The notes below the pieces were generated by a model. That model ran no database searches, was not told where the DNA came from, and saw only the letters and a list, made by a program, of their open reading frames with translations. A DNA stretch of 64,000 bases from Synechococcus sp. WH 5701. Its GTDB lineage: Bacteria; Cyanobacteriota; Cyanobacteriia; PCC-6307; Cyanobiaceae. Shown one piece after another: positions 17,291-25,885 of this stretch (positions are counted from its first letter, which is position 1; each line of letters begins with the position of its first letter). The stretch spans positions 701,499 to 765,498 of the forward strand of contig NZ_CH724160.1 of assembly GCF_000153045.1 (NCBI RefSeq), read 5' to 3'. Both the position numbers and the translations under genes were made by a program.

Positions 17291-20200
17291 ATGACCCTCA
17301 ACGAAGCTCTCATCGAAGAGGCGGCCCTCGGCTGGTTCCAGGAGCTGGGCTACGCGGTGCTCCCTGGCCCCCAGCTGGCTCCCGGCGAATCGGCGGCGGA
17401 GCGGGAGTCGTTCAGCGATGTGGTGCTCGTGGGCCGGCTGCGCGAGGCCATCGGCCGCCTCAACTCCGCCATTCCCGAGGAGGCCCGGGAAGAGGCCCTG
17501 CGCAAACTGCTGCGCCTGGCCACACCCTCGTTGGTGCAGACCAACCGCGCCTTTCACCGCCTGCTGCGGGAGGGTGTGCCGGTGGAATACCCCCGGCCCG
17601 ATGGCAGCATCGCCGGGGACCATGTGCGGCTGGTCGACTTCGCCGCCGTTGCGGCCAACGACTGGCTGGTGGTGAACCAATTCTCCGTCAGCGACGGCCA
17701 GCACAACCGCCGCCCCGACCTGGTGGTGTTCCTCAACGGTCTGCCCCTGGGCCTGATCGAGCTGAAGAACGCCGCCGCTGAAGGCACCACCATCTGGAGC
17801 GCCTACGCCCAGCTGCAAACCTACAAAGCCGAAATCCCCACGCTCCTTCAGTACAACGCTGCCCTGGTGGTGAGTGATGGGCTGCAGGCCCGCATCGGCT
17901 CGATCACCGCCAATCAGGAGTGGTTCAAGCTGTGGCGCAGCATCGATGGCGAGGCTGACGCCCCGGCCACGGCCCTGGAACTGGAAACGCTCATCCGTGG
18001 TGTGTGCGAGCCGCAGCGCTTCCTTGACCTGCTGCAGCACTTCATCGTTTTCGAGGAAGACCCCGACTCGGGCGCCCTGCACAAGATCATTGCCGGCTAT
18101 CACCAGTTCCATGCCGTGAACGCGGCCGTGGAGGAAACCGTGCGTGCCAGCGGCCTGGGACCCGCCGCGCGTAGCCAAGGCGGCCGGCCGGGCGACCGCC
18201 GCGCCGGCGTGGTGTGGCACACCCAGGGCAGTGGCAAGAGCTTCTCGATGCTCTTCTATGCCGCCCGCATTGTGCGCCACCCGGCGATGCAGAACCCCAC
18301 CCTGGTGGTGCTCACCGATCGCAACGATCTCGACGACCAGCTCTTCGGCCAGTTCCAGCGCTGCGCCGACATCCTCGGCCAGACGCCCGTGCAGGCCGCC
18401 AGCCGCGACCACCTGCGCGAACTGCTCAACCGGGCCAGTGGCGGCGTGGTGTTCACCACCATCCAGAAGTTCATGCCGGACAAGGGCGAAGCGATGCCCG
18501 AGCTGAGCGCCCGGCAGAACATCGTGGTGATTGCCGATGAAGCCCACCGCAGCCAGTACGGCTTCGGCGGCAAGCTGAACGCAAAGACCGGCGACATCTA
18601 CTACGGCTTCGCCAGCAACCTGCGCGATGCCCTCCCCAATGCCTCCTTCATCGGCTTCACCGGCACGCCGATCGAGCAAACCGACGCCAACACCCGAGCC
18701 GTGTTCGGCGAGTACATCTCCATCTACGACATCCAGCGCGCCGTGGCTGACAAGGCCACCGTGCCGATCTACTACGAGAGCCGCATCTCGAAACTCTCCC
18801 TCAATGCCGCCGCCCTGCCCAGGCTCGACGCGGAGTTTGAGGAGATCACCGAAGGGGAGGAGCTCACCCAGAAGGAAAAGCTGAAAACCAAGTGGGCTGC
18901 TCTCGAAGCCCTGGTGGGCGATCCCAAACGCCTCGCCCTGGTGGCCGCCGACCTGGTGGCGCACCTCGAGAAACGGCTGGAGGCCATGGACGGCAAGGCG
19001 ATGGTGGTGTGCATGAGCCGTCGCATCTGCGTGGACCTTTACAACGCCCTGATCCAGCTCCGGCCCGAGTGGGCGCACGACACCCTCAAGGTGGTGATGA
19101 CCGGCAGCGCCGATGACGGCCCTGACTGGCAGCCCCACATCCGCAGCAAGGAAGCGCGCCGCCAGCTGGCCAACCGCTTCAAGGACGCCGCCGACCCCTT
19201 CAAGATCGTGATCGTGCGTGACATGTGGCTCACCGGCTTCGATGCCCCCTGTCTGCACACCATGTACGTCGACAAGCCGATGCAAGGCCACGGCCTCATG
19301 CAGGCCATCGCCCGCGTCAACCGGGTGTTCCGCGACAAGCCGGGCGGCTTGGTGGTGGATTATCTCGGCCTCGCCGATCAGCTCAAGCGGGCCCTGGCCA
19401 CCTACACCGAAAGCGGCGGCCAGGGCGACCCCACCTTCGACACCGCCCAGGCCATCGCCGTGATGCTCGAAAAGCACGGCGTCGCCACCGATCTCCTGCA
19501 TGGTTTCGACTGGTCGGCCTGGACCAGCGGCACCCCCAGCGAGCGCCTGCAGCTCCTTCCCGCTGGCCAGGAGTTCATCCTCCAGCAGGAGAACGGCAAG
19601 CAGCGCTGGTTGCAGGTGGTGGCCGAACTTTCCCGTGCCTTCGCGCTCTGCGCCGCCAGCGACGAGGCCACCGCCATCCGCGACGATGTGAGTTTCTTCC
19701 AGGCCCTGCATGCCGCCCTCTCCAAGCAATCCAGCAGCACCAGCAAAACGCCCGAGCAGATCGACGTCGCCATCCGCCAGCTGGTGAGCCAGGCCATCAC
19801 CACCGATGGCCAGGTGATCGATGTGTTCACCGCCGCCGGCCTGCCCAAGCCAGACATCTCGATCCTCAGCGACCAGTTCCTCGCCGAGGTGCGCGGCCTC
19901 AAGCACAAGAACGTTGCCGCCGAACTGCTCGAGAAATTGCTCAAGGATGAACTCAAGGTGCGCTCCAAGCGCAATCTCGTGCAGAGCCAGGTGTTCTCCG
20001 AAAAGCTCAAGGCCACCCTCAACGCCTACCACAACCGCGCCATCACCACCGCCCAGGTGATTGAGGAGCTGATTTCCCTCGCCAAAGAGCTCGATGCCGC
20101 CACCAAACGCGGTGAATCCCTCGGGCTCAGCGACGACGAAGTCGCCTTCTACGACGCCCTCGCCACCAACGACAGCGCCATGCAGGCCATGGGCGATGCC

Positions 20201-20407
20201 AAGCTCAAAGTGATCGCCGCCGAACTGATCACGCAGGTGAAGAAGAGCGTGTCGATCGACTGGACCCTACGCGAAGGTGCCCGCGCCAAGATCCGCGTGA
20301 TGGTGAAACGCATCCTCAATAAATATGGCTACCCCCCGGATCTCCAGGCAGAGGCCATAAAAACCGTGCTGGCGCAGGCGGAGCTGCTCTGCGCCCACTG
20401 GGTGTAA
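17291..20407 (+). CDS. hsdR: Type I restriction endonuclease, R subunit
   Basis: A 1038-residue HsdR, the normal family length. An N-terminal nuclease domain has the PD-D/ExK motif [20 protein letters not shown] (Asp143, Glu157 and Lys159 by my count). A translocase follows: Walker [13 protein letters not shown] (about residues 309-320), motif Ia [16 protein letters not shown] in [12 protein letters not shown] (about 413-424), motif [16 protein letters not shown] and motif [20 protein letters not shown] helical C-terminal domain docks to HsdM/HsdS. All motifs are intact. It is separated from hsdS by 5.9 kb of other genes, so HsdR has its own promoter region (17176-17290). Confidence 0.95.
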   Translation: MTLNEALIEEAALGWFQELGYAVLPGPQLAPGESAAERESFSDVVLVGRLREAIGRLNSAIPEEAREEALRKLLRLATPSLVQTNRAFHRLLREGVPVEYPRPDGSIAGDHVRLVDFAAVAANDWLVVNQFSVSDGQHNRRPDLVVFLNGLPLGLIELKNAAAEGTTIWSAYAQLQTYKAEIPTLLQYNAALVVSDGLQARIGSITANQEWFKLWRSIDGEADAPATALELETLIRGVCEPQRFLDLLQHFIVFEEDPDSGALHKIIAGYHQFHAVNAAVEETVRASGLGPAARSQGGRPGDRRAGVVWHTQGSGKSFSMLFYAARIVRHPAMQNPTLVVLTDRNDLDDQLFGQFQRCADILGQTPVQAASRDHLRELLNRASGGVVFTTIQKFMPDKGEAMPELSARQNIVVIADEAHRSQYGFGGKLNAKTGDIYYGFASNLRDALPNASFIGFTGTPIEQTDANTRAVFGEYISIYDIQRAVADKATVPIYYESRISKLSLNAAALPRLDAEFEEITEGEELTQKEKLKTKWAALEALVGDPKRLALVAADLVAHLEKRLEAMDGKAMVVCMSRRICVDLYNALIQLRPEWAHDTLKVVMTGSADDGPDWQPHIRSKEARRQLANRFKDAADPFKIVIVRDMWLTGFDAPCLHTMYVDKPMQGHGLMQAIARVNRVFRDKPGGLVVDYLGLADQLKRALATYTESGGQGDPTFDTAQAIAVMLEKHGVATDLLHGFDWSAWTSGTPSERLQLLPAGQEFILQQENGKQRWLQVVAELSRAFALCAASDEATAIRDDVSFFQALHAALSKQSSSTSKTPEQIDVAIRQLVSQAITTDGQVIDVFTAAGLPKPDISILSDQFLAEVRGLKHKNVAAELLEKLLKDELKVRSKRNLVQSQVFSEKLKATLNAYHNRAITTAQVIEELISLAKELDAATKRGESLGLSDDEVAFYDALATNDSAMQAMGDAKLKVIAAELITQVKKSVSIDWTLREGARAKIRVMVKRILNKYGYPPDLQAEAIKTVLAQAELLCAHWV

Positions 20408-20469
20408 TCCAGGGCGGCCACAGCTCTTGAGGCACCGGTGGCACTGGCCTGTGCAGCCGCCCCAATGCC

Positions 20470-20841
20470 TTGGCAACTCGCGCCGTCTACTCCTTCACCG
20501 GCTTTCCTGGTGATCTGGAGCGCCATCTCTACCTCCACCACGACGGGTACCCCACCGGCGCCGCCTGGCGCTTTGCGACAGCCCTTCGCGAAGCTGCTGA
20601 CGCCTCCAGCTTCCTCGCCTCTTTTCTGAGGACCCAGCACCAAGCGGAACCTCTGGCCAGCCCAGAGCAGGCCGTCGATGCTGGGTATCGCTACCGGGTG
20701 CAGCTACACCCGGGCAGCGATCCCCGTCTCCAGGTGCAGTGCTGGCGTCGGATTCCAGGCGGAGGCAGCTGGATCTCCCGCTGCGGGCCCATGCCCCTGG
20801 CGACCTTTATCCAGCGCTTCCTGCCCGGTGATCAGCTTTGA
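20470..20841 (+). CDS. Conserved hypothetical protein
   Basis: A 123-residue reading from TTG 20470 (MATRAVYSFTGFPGDLERHL). No earlier in-frame ATG or GTG is evident. It contains a compact globular sequence with YLHHDGYPTGAAWRFATALR and ends FIQRFLPGDQL. I do not recognise a family with a known function; the aromatic and His-rich first part suggests a folded domain and not a random frame. The 3-prime end overlaps the frameshifted brnT by 14 bases, which supports real coding. Confidence 0.55.
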   Translation: MATRAVYSFTGFPGDLERHLYLHHDGYPTGAAWRFATALREAADASSFLASFLRTQHQAEPLASPEQAVDAGYRYRVQLHPGSDPRLQVQCWRRIPGGGSWISRCGPMPLATFIQRFLPGDQL

Positions 20842-21099
20842 CCCGGCCAAGCGTCTGCGAACCCTGGAGCAGCGTGGCCTGGACTTCCTCGATGCGGAGG
20901 ACGTCTTCGCTGGCCCCACGATCGAATTCCCCGATTGCAGGCGAGACTATTCTCTGAAGTCAGAATCGTCTGTTTGGGAGTGCTTCGAGGCCGCGCCGTT
21001 ATCGTGGTCTACACAGAGCGCAACGGCACTAGGCACATCATCTCCATGCGAAAGGCCAATGAGCGAGAACAACGTCGTTTTCTCCAACACCTCTACTGA
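20828..21099 (+). pseudogene. brnT: BrnT toxin gene with a frameshift
   Basis: The first half (GTG 20828) reads ISFDPAKRLRTLEQRGLDFL and continues to FPDCRRDY. The second half is in another frame near 20950 and reads SEVRIVCLGVLRGRAVIVVY, then RHIISMRKANEREQRR with the BrnT C-terminal motif. Joined, they form a complete BrnT ribonuclease toxin. A one-base loss or two-base gain at about 20946-20952 separates the halves, so no intact toxin is predicted unless the frameshift is a sequencing error or is bypassed. Confidence 0.75.
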
Positions 21100-21265
21100 C
21101 GGCGAGATCCACTCTGATCTGCGGCGTGTGGATGACCATGTCATCCAACCTGAAGAGTATGAGGAAATCCCTGAAATCATGGAGGATGATCTTGCGCACG
21201 CCGTGATCAAGCGTCCTGGCCAGCCGGATCAGCCTTTCCTGAAGGCACAAGCCCACGAATCCTGA
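21059..21265 (+). CDS. brnA: BrnA-like antitoxin, possibly truncated
   Basis: ATG 21059, 68 residues, starting MSENNVVF. The acidic middle (DDHVIQPEEYEEIPEIMEDD) followed by AVIKRPGQP matches the N-terminal toxin-binding part of BrnA. The usual C-terminal ribbon-helix-helix DNA-binding segment is absent or altered (ending KAQAHES), so autoregulation may be lost. It overlaps the 3-prime part of brnT, as in intact brnTA operons. With the toxin broken, the antitoxin is probably a leftover. Confidence 0.6.
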   Translation: MSENNVVFSNTSTDGEIHSDLRRVDDHVIQPEEYEEIPEIMEDDLAHAVIKRPGQPDQPFLKAQAHES

Positions 21266-21276
21266 ACGAATCGACC

Positions 21277-22218
21277 TCAGTACCTCAGCGCTTCTCGGTG
21301 AGCACTCAGAAAGGCCTCCTGCTCGCGGCTGAACGGCCGGATCAGATTCGCCCCCTCGATACCCCAGCACCGCAAGGCCTCCCCAGCTGCCTCGTGCTGC
21401 CAGATCAGCTCGCCGCCTGAATCGAAGCTGATCCAATGGCGATCAAACAGCTTGTCCACATGGGGGGAAAGCAGCAGGCCATTGGCGCCGCTCAGCCGTT
21501 CGCTGTTGTCGCAATCGCGCCAGGGCTTGATGTGGCTGGCCACCAGAAACTCCTGCCTCGCCAGGCCCGTGACCCGGCAGGCCGGCTCCAGCTCCGACAC
21601 CCGATGGCGAAACAACCCCTGCCCCAGCCGCGCCTTGGTGAGCGCATCGCGTTCCGTGCTGCTGGGCACCTCCCGCAACCGCTGCATGTCATCGAGCAGC
21701 GCGGCGGTGTACTCCCCCTCCTCCGCCAGCACCACCAGGTGCACCCGCACCGCCGGATCGGCGTGCTCCTCGATCAACTGGAGCAACAGCAGCCCCAGGC
21801 TTTCGTTCAGCCCTGCCAGGTACACCCCCTGGTTGCCCCGGCCCGTGCTGGTGCTAATCGGGCTGTGGCGTTCGGGAAGCAGCGGTTGCAGCAGCTCAAA
21901 GAACGTCTGCGGCACCAGGGCCTGGCGCAGCGGCTGCCAGTTCACCCGCACCAGCCAGCCCTCCTGGCTCCAGTTCTCCCCCGCTGAGCCGAACTCCGGC
22001 GGCTTGGTGGCCGTGATCGCCGCCGTTTCCACCAGGCCCAGCTGGCTGATCCGCCCATTGGCATAGCTGAACACCACATCCCCCCGCTGGCAGCGGCTGA
22101 GGTTGTCGTAGGTCACGTTCCGGGCGCCGTTGGCATTGGCCTTCGGCGACCAGATGTAGCCGCCGTCGGTCTCCTGCCGGTAGGTCTGTTTGTGGTTCAC
22201 CCACCAGTAGGAGGGCAC
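21277..22218 (-). CDS. EVE-like / HNH endonuclease
   Basis: GTG start at 22218 gives 313 residues. The N-terminal part (SYWWVNHKQTYRQETDGGY, then GDVVFSYANGRISQLGLVE) is EVE-like, a domain that binds modified bases. The C-terminus is an HNH nuclease of the PF13391 kind: HIKPWRDCDNSERLSGANG followed by LLLSPHVDKLFDRHWISF. The combination fits a modification-dependent restriction enzyme. The frame is open upstream and fused to the HNH-HIT gene only because of a 28-bp duplication there; on its own this start matches the family. It lies tail-to-tail with the brnA-like gene, 11 bases apart. Confidence 0.78.
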   Translation of the reverse strand: MPSYWWVNHKQTYRQETDGGYIWSPKANANGARNVTYDNLSRCQRGDVVFSYANGRISQLGLVETAAITATKPPEFGSAGENWSQEGWLVRVNWQPLRQALVPQTFFELLQPLLPERHSPISTSTGRGNQGVYLAGLNESLGLLLLQLIEEHADPAVRVHLVVLAEEGEYTAALLDDMQRLREVPSSTERDALTKARLGQGLFRHRVSELEPACRVTGLARQEFLVASHIKPWRDCDNSERLSGANGLLLSPHVDKLFDRHWISFDSGGELIWQHEAAGEALRCWGIEGANLIRPFSREQEAFLSAHREALRY

Positions 22219-22268
22219 GGATCCGGCCCGTACTTGTGACTTTGTAGCCGAGGTGAGGCTGGCTGTCT

Positions 22269-23298
22269 TCAGTAGGACCGTCTCGACGGGATCACCCCCC
22301 GCACCCCACCCCGTGGCTGCTGACAATCCCCCTCCCGCCTCGGGATCAGATGCCAGTGCGCATGGAACACCGTCTGCCCCGCCGCTTCGCCTGAGTTCAG
22401 CCTGCCCCGCCGCTTCGCCTGAGTTCAGGCCCACGTTCCAGCCGCTGATCGTGGCTTCCTGGGCGCTCAGCTGCTCCCGCCGCAGCTTCAGCAGCGCCAC
22501 CACGGCGTTCCACTCCGGCTGGTGCAGCTCCAGCCCGTCGGCCACCTGCCGACGCGGGATCACCAGGCTGTGCCCCTCGCTCACCGGGTAGGCGTCGGCG
22601 ATGCAGAGCGCCAGCTCGTTCTCCAGCAGCACCCGGCCGCTGCCCTCCAGCGCGCAGAACACACAACCCGCTTCGCGGTGGCCGTAACTGGCCTGCACAC
22701 CGCGGAAGTCGGTGCGATCGGTGTCGCGTTTACCGGCGTTGCAGCGGAAGCAGAGGGCCTGCAGGTTGGTGATGGCGTCGGAGCCGCCCTGGTTCTTGGG
22801 GATGATGTGGTCCACCTCCAAGGCCCGCTGGTGCTCGTGAGCGCCGCAGCACTCGCAGCGGCCCCGGGCGCGGGTGAGCACTCTGTACTTCACCGAGCCG
22901 CTGATCGGGGTGCGGTGGCGGCTGCGGTGGGCAAACACCTCTTCGCCGCGCTGCTCGTGGAAGGCATCAAGGCGCTGGCGGCACAGCTGCTGCAGCGCGT
23001 CGCGCTCGGCGTCACTGAGTTCATCGCCGCCGATCAGGGTGTAAGTGCCATTGCCGTACTGCGTGATGCCGTTGCCGGTGAGCACCTTGCCCACCATCCG
23101 TTTCACCCGTTCCGTGTAGTAGTCGATCTGGGTCACGTCTTCGCCCAGGATTCGCCGGGCCACGTCCTGCGCTGGGGCGGGGCTGTGGCGGCCCAGCAGT
23201 TCCATGAGCATCAGCGGTTGGTAGATGTGGCTCATGCGCATCTGCTTGGCGATGTAGTCGCGCAGGCGAAGGAAGGCAGCGGAGGGGCTGTTGGCCAT
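22269..23298 (-). pseudogene. HNH-HIT fusion nuclease gene, frameshifted by a 28-bp duplication
   Basis: ATG 23298 (MANSPSAAFLRLRDYIAKQM). Residues about 1-110 are an N-terminal domain with RRILGEDVTQIDYYTERVKR. Then comes an HNH nuclease: CECCGAHEHQRALEVDHIIP with CFRCN, i.e. Cys pairs around DHI. The HIT domain follows (CVFCALEGSGRVLLENELAL, then GHSLVIPRRQV). The HIT triad HAHWH is present in DNA near 22350 but out of frame because of the tandem duplication at 22374-22429. Removing one unit restores a reading ending at TGA 22269. As sequenced, the frame instead runs on into the EVE-HNH gene, giving a 673-residue hybrid. Decayed copies of this gene punctuate the TA array that follows. Confidence 0.82.
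22374..22429. repeat. 28-bp tandem duplication breaking the HIT domain
   Basis: Two adjacent 28-base units, 22374-22401 and 22402-22429, identical for 27 bases. The length is not a multiple of three, so it shifts the reverse-strand frame just before the HIT catalytic motif. A recent slippage or recombination event is likely; an assembly artefact is possible. Confidence 0.9.
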
Positions 23299-23633
23299 GG
23301 AGGGATGGTGGCGGCTGCCGGCCACCAGGGCCAGGTTTGGTTTTGGGTGGCCCGTCAGGCAGGCGACTCTGCTGGCTTCCCCTCTGGCGTGGGCATGCGG
23401 CGGCTGCAGCCAACCCGGCTCAGGGAGCTGGTGTGCCACCCCAGCTCCGTTCATCCGCGGGACCGATGGGCAGGCCACGGCAACGCCTGGGCCTCACCCG
23501 GCGGGGGAACGGACAAGAGGATTTGCTCCACCCCCTTGGCCACCTTCGCTGCCGTGGTCCGACAGGGACCAAAGCCGTTGTGTGACGACGCCTCCGTCAG
23601 GAGGCTGGCCGCGTGCCGCTTCCGGGGTGATGT
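23299..23633. other. Leader of the HNH-HIT gene and intergenic repeat region
   Basis: No gene seen. The first 150 bases are the upstream region of the HNH-HIT gene. They recur beside the relics at 29895-30015, 31467-31575 and 33667-33735 (shared stretches such as CCAGGTTTGGTTTTGGG and the GTCAGGCAGG region). The remainder contains a 31-bp repeat at 23592-23622. Confidence 0.6.
23592..23622. repeat. 31-bp dispersed repeat, copy 1
   Basis: Begins CTCCGTCAGGAGGCTGGCCG and matches 24684-24714 with one substitution. It contains the small palindrome GCCTCC-GTCA-GGAGGC. The two copies flank the DUF2283 three-gene module and its adjacent relic. Confidence 0.75.
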
Positions 23634-23849
23634 TCAGGCCGGCTGAAGCACAGGAGAAATCGGAAGCAGGGTCTCGATCGTGCTGCTGTCGCTGATCTGG
23701 GAGTAGTGCTCCAGCGTCACACCCACCGGCTTGCCAAGCTCATCAAAGTCCACGATCACGTTGTCGCTCACCGCCTCTGAGCGGCTGCTCGCCCGGTCGG
23801 CCAGCTCGATGTAGAGGGTGTCGGTATCGGGGAAGTAGCGGATCTTCAT
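23634..23849 (-). CDS. DUF2283 family protein (candidate antitoxin)
   Basis: 71 residues, MKIRYFPDTDTLYIELADRA followed by VSDNVIVDFDELGKPVGVTL, a clear DUF2283 beta-sheet domain. Members are very often the second gene of small TA-like pairs, suggesting an antitoxin or accessory role. It overlaps the upstream gene by four bases. No catalytic motif. The function is inferred from context only. Confidence 0.75.
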   Translation of the reverse strand: MKIRYFPDTDTLYIELADRASSRSEAVSDNVIVDFDELGKPVGVTLEHYSQISDSSTIETLLPISPVLQPA

Positions 23850-24127
23850 GGCTCAGGACGCTCAGCAGGTGGGGAGGTCTTGGACCGGTTTCGGGCCTTG
23901 AGGAAGCCCCGATCAAAAAAGGCGTTGTGCACGGTCTCTCTGTCCTCAAGGGTAATGACCCTGAGCGCACGGTTCTGTACCTCCGGCACCAGGCCCCACA
24001 AGGCGTAGCGACCGTCGGCCTGCCTGCGTTGTTCGAGCGGTTCGGCCATCACCCGCTGGATCCACTCCTCCTCAATCCCTGGGTGCTTCTGGACCACCAC
24101 ATCACGGAAGTAGGCCGTTGTCTTCAC
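23846..24127 (-). CDS. Small putative toxin next to DUF2283
   Basis: 93 residues. The sequence YFRDVVVQKHPGIEEEWIQR, with YALWGLVPEVQNRALRVITL and ETVHNAFFDRGFLK, resembles small alpha/beta proteins regularly encoded upstream of DUF2283 genes and thought to be toxins. The compact size, the conserved WIQ and RVITL blocks and the four-base overlaps on both sides support a TA role. I cannot name the family securely. Confidence 0.6.
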   Translation of the reverse strand: MKTTAYFRDVVVQKHPGIEEEWIQRVMAEPLEQRRQADGRYALWGLVPEVQNRALRVITLEDRETVHNAFFDRGFLKARNRSKTSPPAERPEP

Positions 24128-24315
24128 GCACCCAGCACCTCGTTGGCATCAAGGCCCGGGTCGCCGTCTGCCAGGAACCGCCCCAGCCGATGATCGATCA
24201 GCTCGCGATCGGATTCTGTGAGTTCCGGGCCGATCTGCTCGTCAGCGATGGAATCCCACAGGGTATGGACCAACTCAAGCCGTTGAGCCAGAGGCAGGGT
24301 CAACAGGTCTTTCAC
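24124..24315 (-). CDS. RelB-like putative addiction module component
   Basis: 63 residues: MKDLLTLPLAQRLELVHTLW, then DSIADEQIGPELTESDRELI. This is the short helical addiction-module family (TIGR02574/PF09720), which normally precedes a RelE-type toxin. Here it precedes the 93-residue protein instead, by a four-base overlap. A hybrid three-gene module or a lost RelE gene are both possible. Confidence 0.75.
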   Translation of the reverse strand: MKDLLTLPLAQRLELVHTLWDSIADEQIGPELTESDRELIDHRLGRFLADGDPGLDANEVLGA

Positions 24316-24400
24316 AACATGCCACTCCGGCCAGGCAGGAAACCATCGAATCCCAAATTAGCGATGGTGCTTGGCAGCAGCCGGGATCAGCGCGGGCATG

Positions 24401-24610
24401 GGTGAACACCCGGACTTTCTCGCCGCGCTGCTCGCGGAAGGCATCGAGGCGTTGACGGCACAGCTGCAGCAGCTCGTCGCGCTCGCTGTCGCTCAGCTCA
24501 ACTGCTTCACAGTCTTCGGCTAGTGCATCAGCGGTTGGTCGATGGGGCTCATGCGCATCCGCTCGGCGATGAACTCGCGCAGGCGCTGGTCGGTGGGGGG
24601 CGCGGGCGAG
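24401..24610 (-). repeat. HNH-HIT relic a (decayed 5-prime segment)
   Basis: Matches parts of 22920-23280 of the full gene: the block around CGCCGCGCTGCTCGCGGAAG, then after an internal deletion the block containing CATCAGCGGTTGGTCGATGG and CTCATGCGCATCCGCTCGGC. It has no reading frame of its own. It separates the DUF2283 module from the Fic remnant. Confidence 0.75.
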
Positions 24611-24683
24611 CTTGCCGTGCTGGTGTCAGAGTGGGTTTGACGTGTTGTAAGCCATGGTCAGCTCCGATCCAGGTCTCCAGCGG

Positions 24684-24714
24684 CTCCGTCAGGAGGCTGG
24701 CCGTGTGCCGCTTC
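24684..24714. repeat. 31-bp dispersed repeat, copy 2
   Basis: Second copy of the element at 23592-23622; 30 of 31 bases are identical. It lies in the gap between relic a and the Fic remnant. Confidence 0.75.
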
Positions 24715-24813
24715 GGTCTCGGATCATTCGTGCAGTGGCCAGCTCCACAGCCATCGAAACGGGCTAGTCCATCGCCTTAATTGAAGGCCAGCTTGCGGCT
24801 CGGCGAACCCCTC

Positions 24814-25263
24814 CTAATCACCCCCACCAGGCAACACCAGCCTGAACAGCTGCTGCATCGGAGCGTTGTTCAACACAGCCCCGGCACGGATGGCGGCGAA
24901 ATGGGGATCAAGGGGTGTGCGTTTGTTGAGCTGTTCGCGTTGAAAGGCCTCCAGAAGATCGGGCAGGAGATGGGCACTTGCAAAGGCAAAGTTCCCTTTG
25001 CTCAGGTTGAACTGGCGCACCTTTCCTGCCCATGGATAGACAGCCTCCAGCCAGCGCCGGTGCCATTCGATCACTTCCGCGACAGTGAGACGATGAGGTT
25101 CATCCCCGTTGATGAATATCCCCTCATAGAGCTGAAGCAGCAGATCCTGTTCCAGTGACCCCATGACCCCTGGATCTGTGATTCCCAATCGGTTACGCAG
25201 AACCAAGCCGTTCGAGCCAGGCTCACATTCAGCGGCCGATCCAGAAACGGTGTACCGGTTCAT
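24814..25263 (-). pseudogene. Fic-family gene truncated before the active site
   Basis: The N-terminal 120 residues are Fic-like: YTVSGSAAECEPGSNGLVLR, LGITDPGVM, then LTVAEVIEWHRRWLEAVYPW and AGKVRQFNLSKGNFAFASAH. The frame then ends in unrelated residues (LFRLVLPGGGD) before the catalytic HPFxxGNGR motif should appear. That motif is absent downstream in all frames I checked, so AMP-transfer activity is lost. It is a 3-prime-deleted Fic/Doc toxin gene. Confidence 0.75.
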
Positions 25264-25293
25264 CGGCAGGCGATCCGTAGAAGGCCTTCCGGC

Positions 25294-25624
25294 TCAGACA
25301 GCACCATCCAGCAACCGCCCCTCCCGGAACGCCCTGCCGATCACGTGAGTGCGCCACTGGCGGCGTTCCTCGCACTCCCGCTCGGAGTACAGCAGCAGAT
25401 CCAGCGACACATCCGCTCGCGCCAGCAGCTAGCCAGGCATCCGGGGCCGTGATCAGCAGATCGATGTCCGACTCAGGGCCAGCGGTGCCCCGGGCCCTGG
25501 AGCCGTAGCCGCAGGCTTCTCCGCAGGAGTACAGGCGCACCTCCGAGCCAGGGATCACGCCATGGATCACAGCCGCCATCTCCTGCAGGCGGCTGTCGAT
25601 CGGTAGCGCAACTGGAGTGTTCAT
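25294..25624 (-). pseudogene. MNT-type nucleotidyltransferase gene, interrupted
   Basis: ATG 25624 begins MNTPVALPIDSRLQEMAAVI. The nucleotidyltransferase motif GSRARGTAGPESDIDLLITA (GS plus DxD) is present. A 24-base in-frame insert puts eight extra residues (SCGEACGY) just before GSRARG. A frameshift after PDAWLA then moves the C-terminus (LARADVSLDLLLYSERECEE, ending REGRLLDGAV) to another frame. It is related to the intact gene at 27931-28281. No HEPN partner is seen next to it. Confidence 0.72.
25508..25531. repeat. 24-bp palindromic insertion in the MNT gene
   Basis: The segment begins GCCGCAGGCTTCTCCGCAGG and splits the codons for LYGSRARG. GTA occurs on both sides (25505-25507 and 25529-25531), resembling a 3-bp target duplication around a 21-bp insert. 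A 14-bp core, GCCGCAGGCTTCTC, recurs in an insertion within relic g at 31099-31112. Confidence 0.6.
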
Positions 25625-25627
25625 GCC

Positions 25628-25860
25628 CTGCATTCTGATTCCACTCGCTCGGCGTCGCTCAGCTCGTCGCCGCCGATCAGGCTGTAGGCGCCGTTGCCGT
25701 AGGCGGTGATGCCGTTGCCGTAGGCGGTGAGGCCGTTGCCGGTGAGCACCCTGCCCACCATCCGCTTCCCAGGATCCGCCGGGCCACGTCCTGCGCGGGG
25801 GCGGGGGCATGGGGGCATCCTGGCTGGGGTGTGACGGGGGTGGCACTTGTGGAGGAGAAG
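25628..25860 (-). repeat. HNH-HIT relic b with conserved leader
   Basis: Contains the segment around GCCGATCAGGCTGTAGGCGC with a local 15-bp tandem duplication (GTTGCCGTAGGCGGTGA), the GCCGGGCCACGTCCTGCGC block, and the leader CATGGGGGCATCCTGGCTGG at 25808-25827. Its 5-prime end abuts the plus-strand DUF6883 gene 26 bases downstream. Confidence 0.75.
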
Positions 25861-25885
25861 CCCCGGCGATCAACCTGGCCCAGGA

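Noticed and set aside
17201-20032. 943-codon open frame on the minus strand
   Set aside because: It is the antisense of hsdR, whose plus-strand frame has every nuclease and helicase motif; the minus-strand product is low-complexity with no family resemblance.
22374-22429. Programmed ribosomal frameshift to read the HIT motif
   Set aside because: The duplication explains the shift fully, and no slippery heptamer with downstream structure is evident.
22522-23646. 374-codon plus-strand open frame
   Set aside because: Antisense of the HNH-HIT coding region, whose Cys-pair and DHI motifs show the minus strand is coding.
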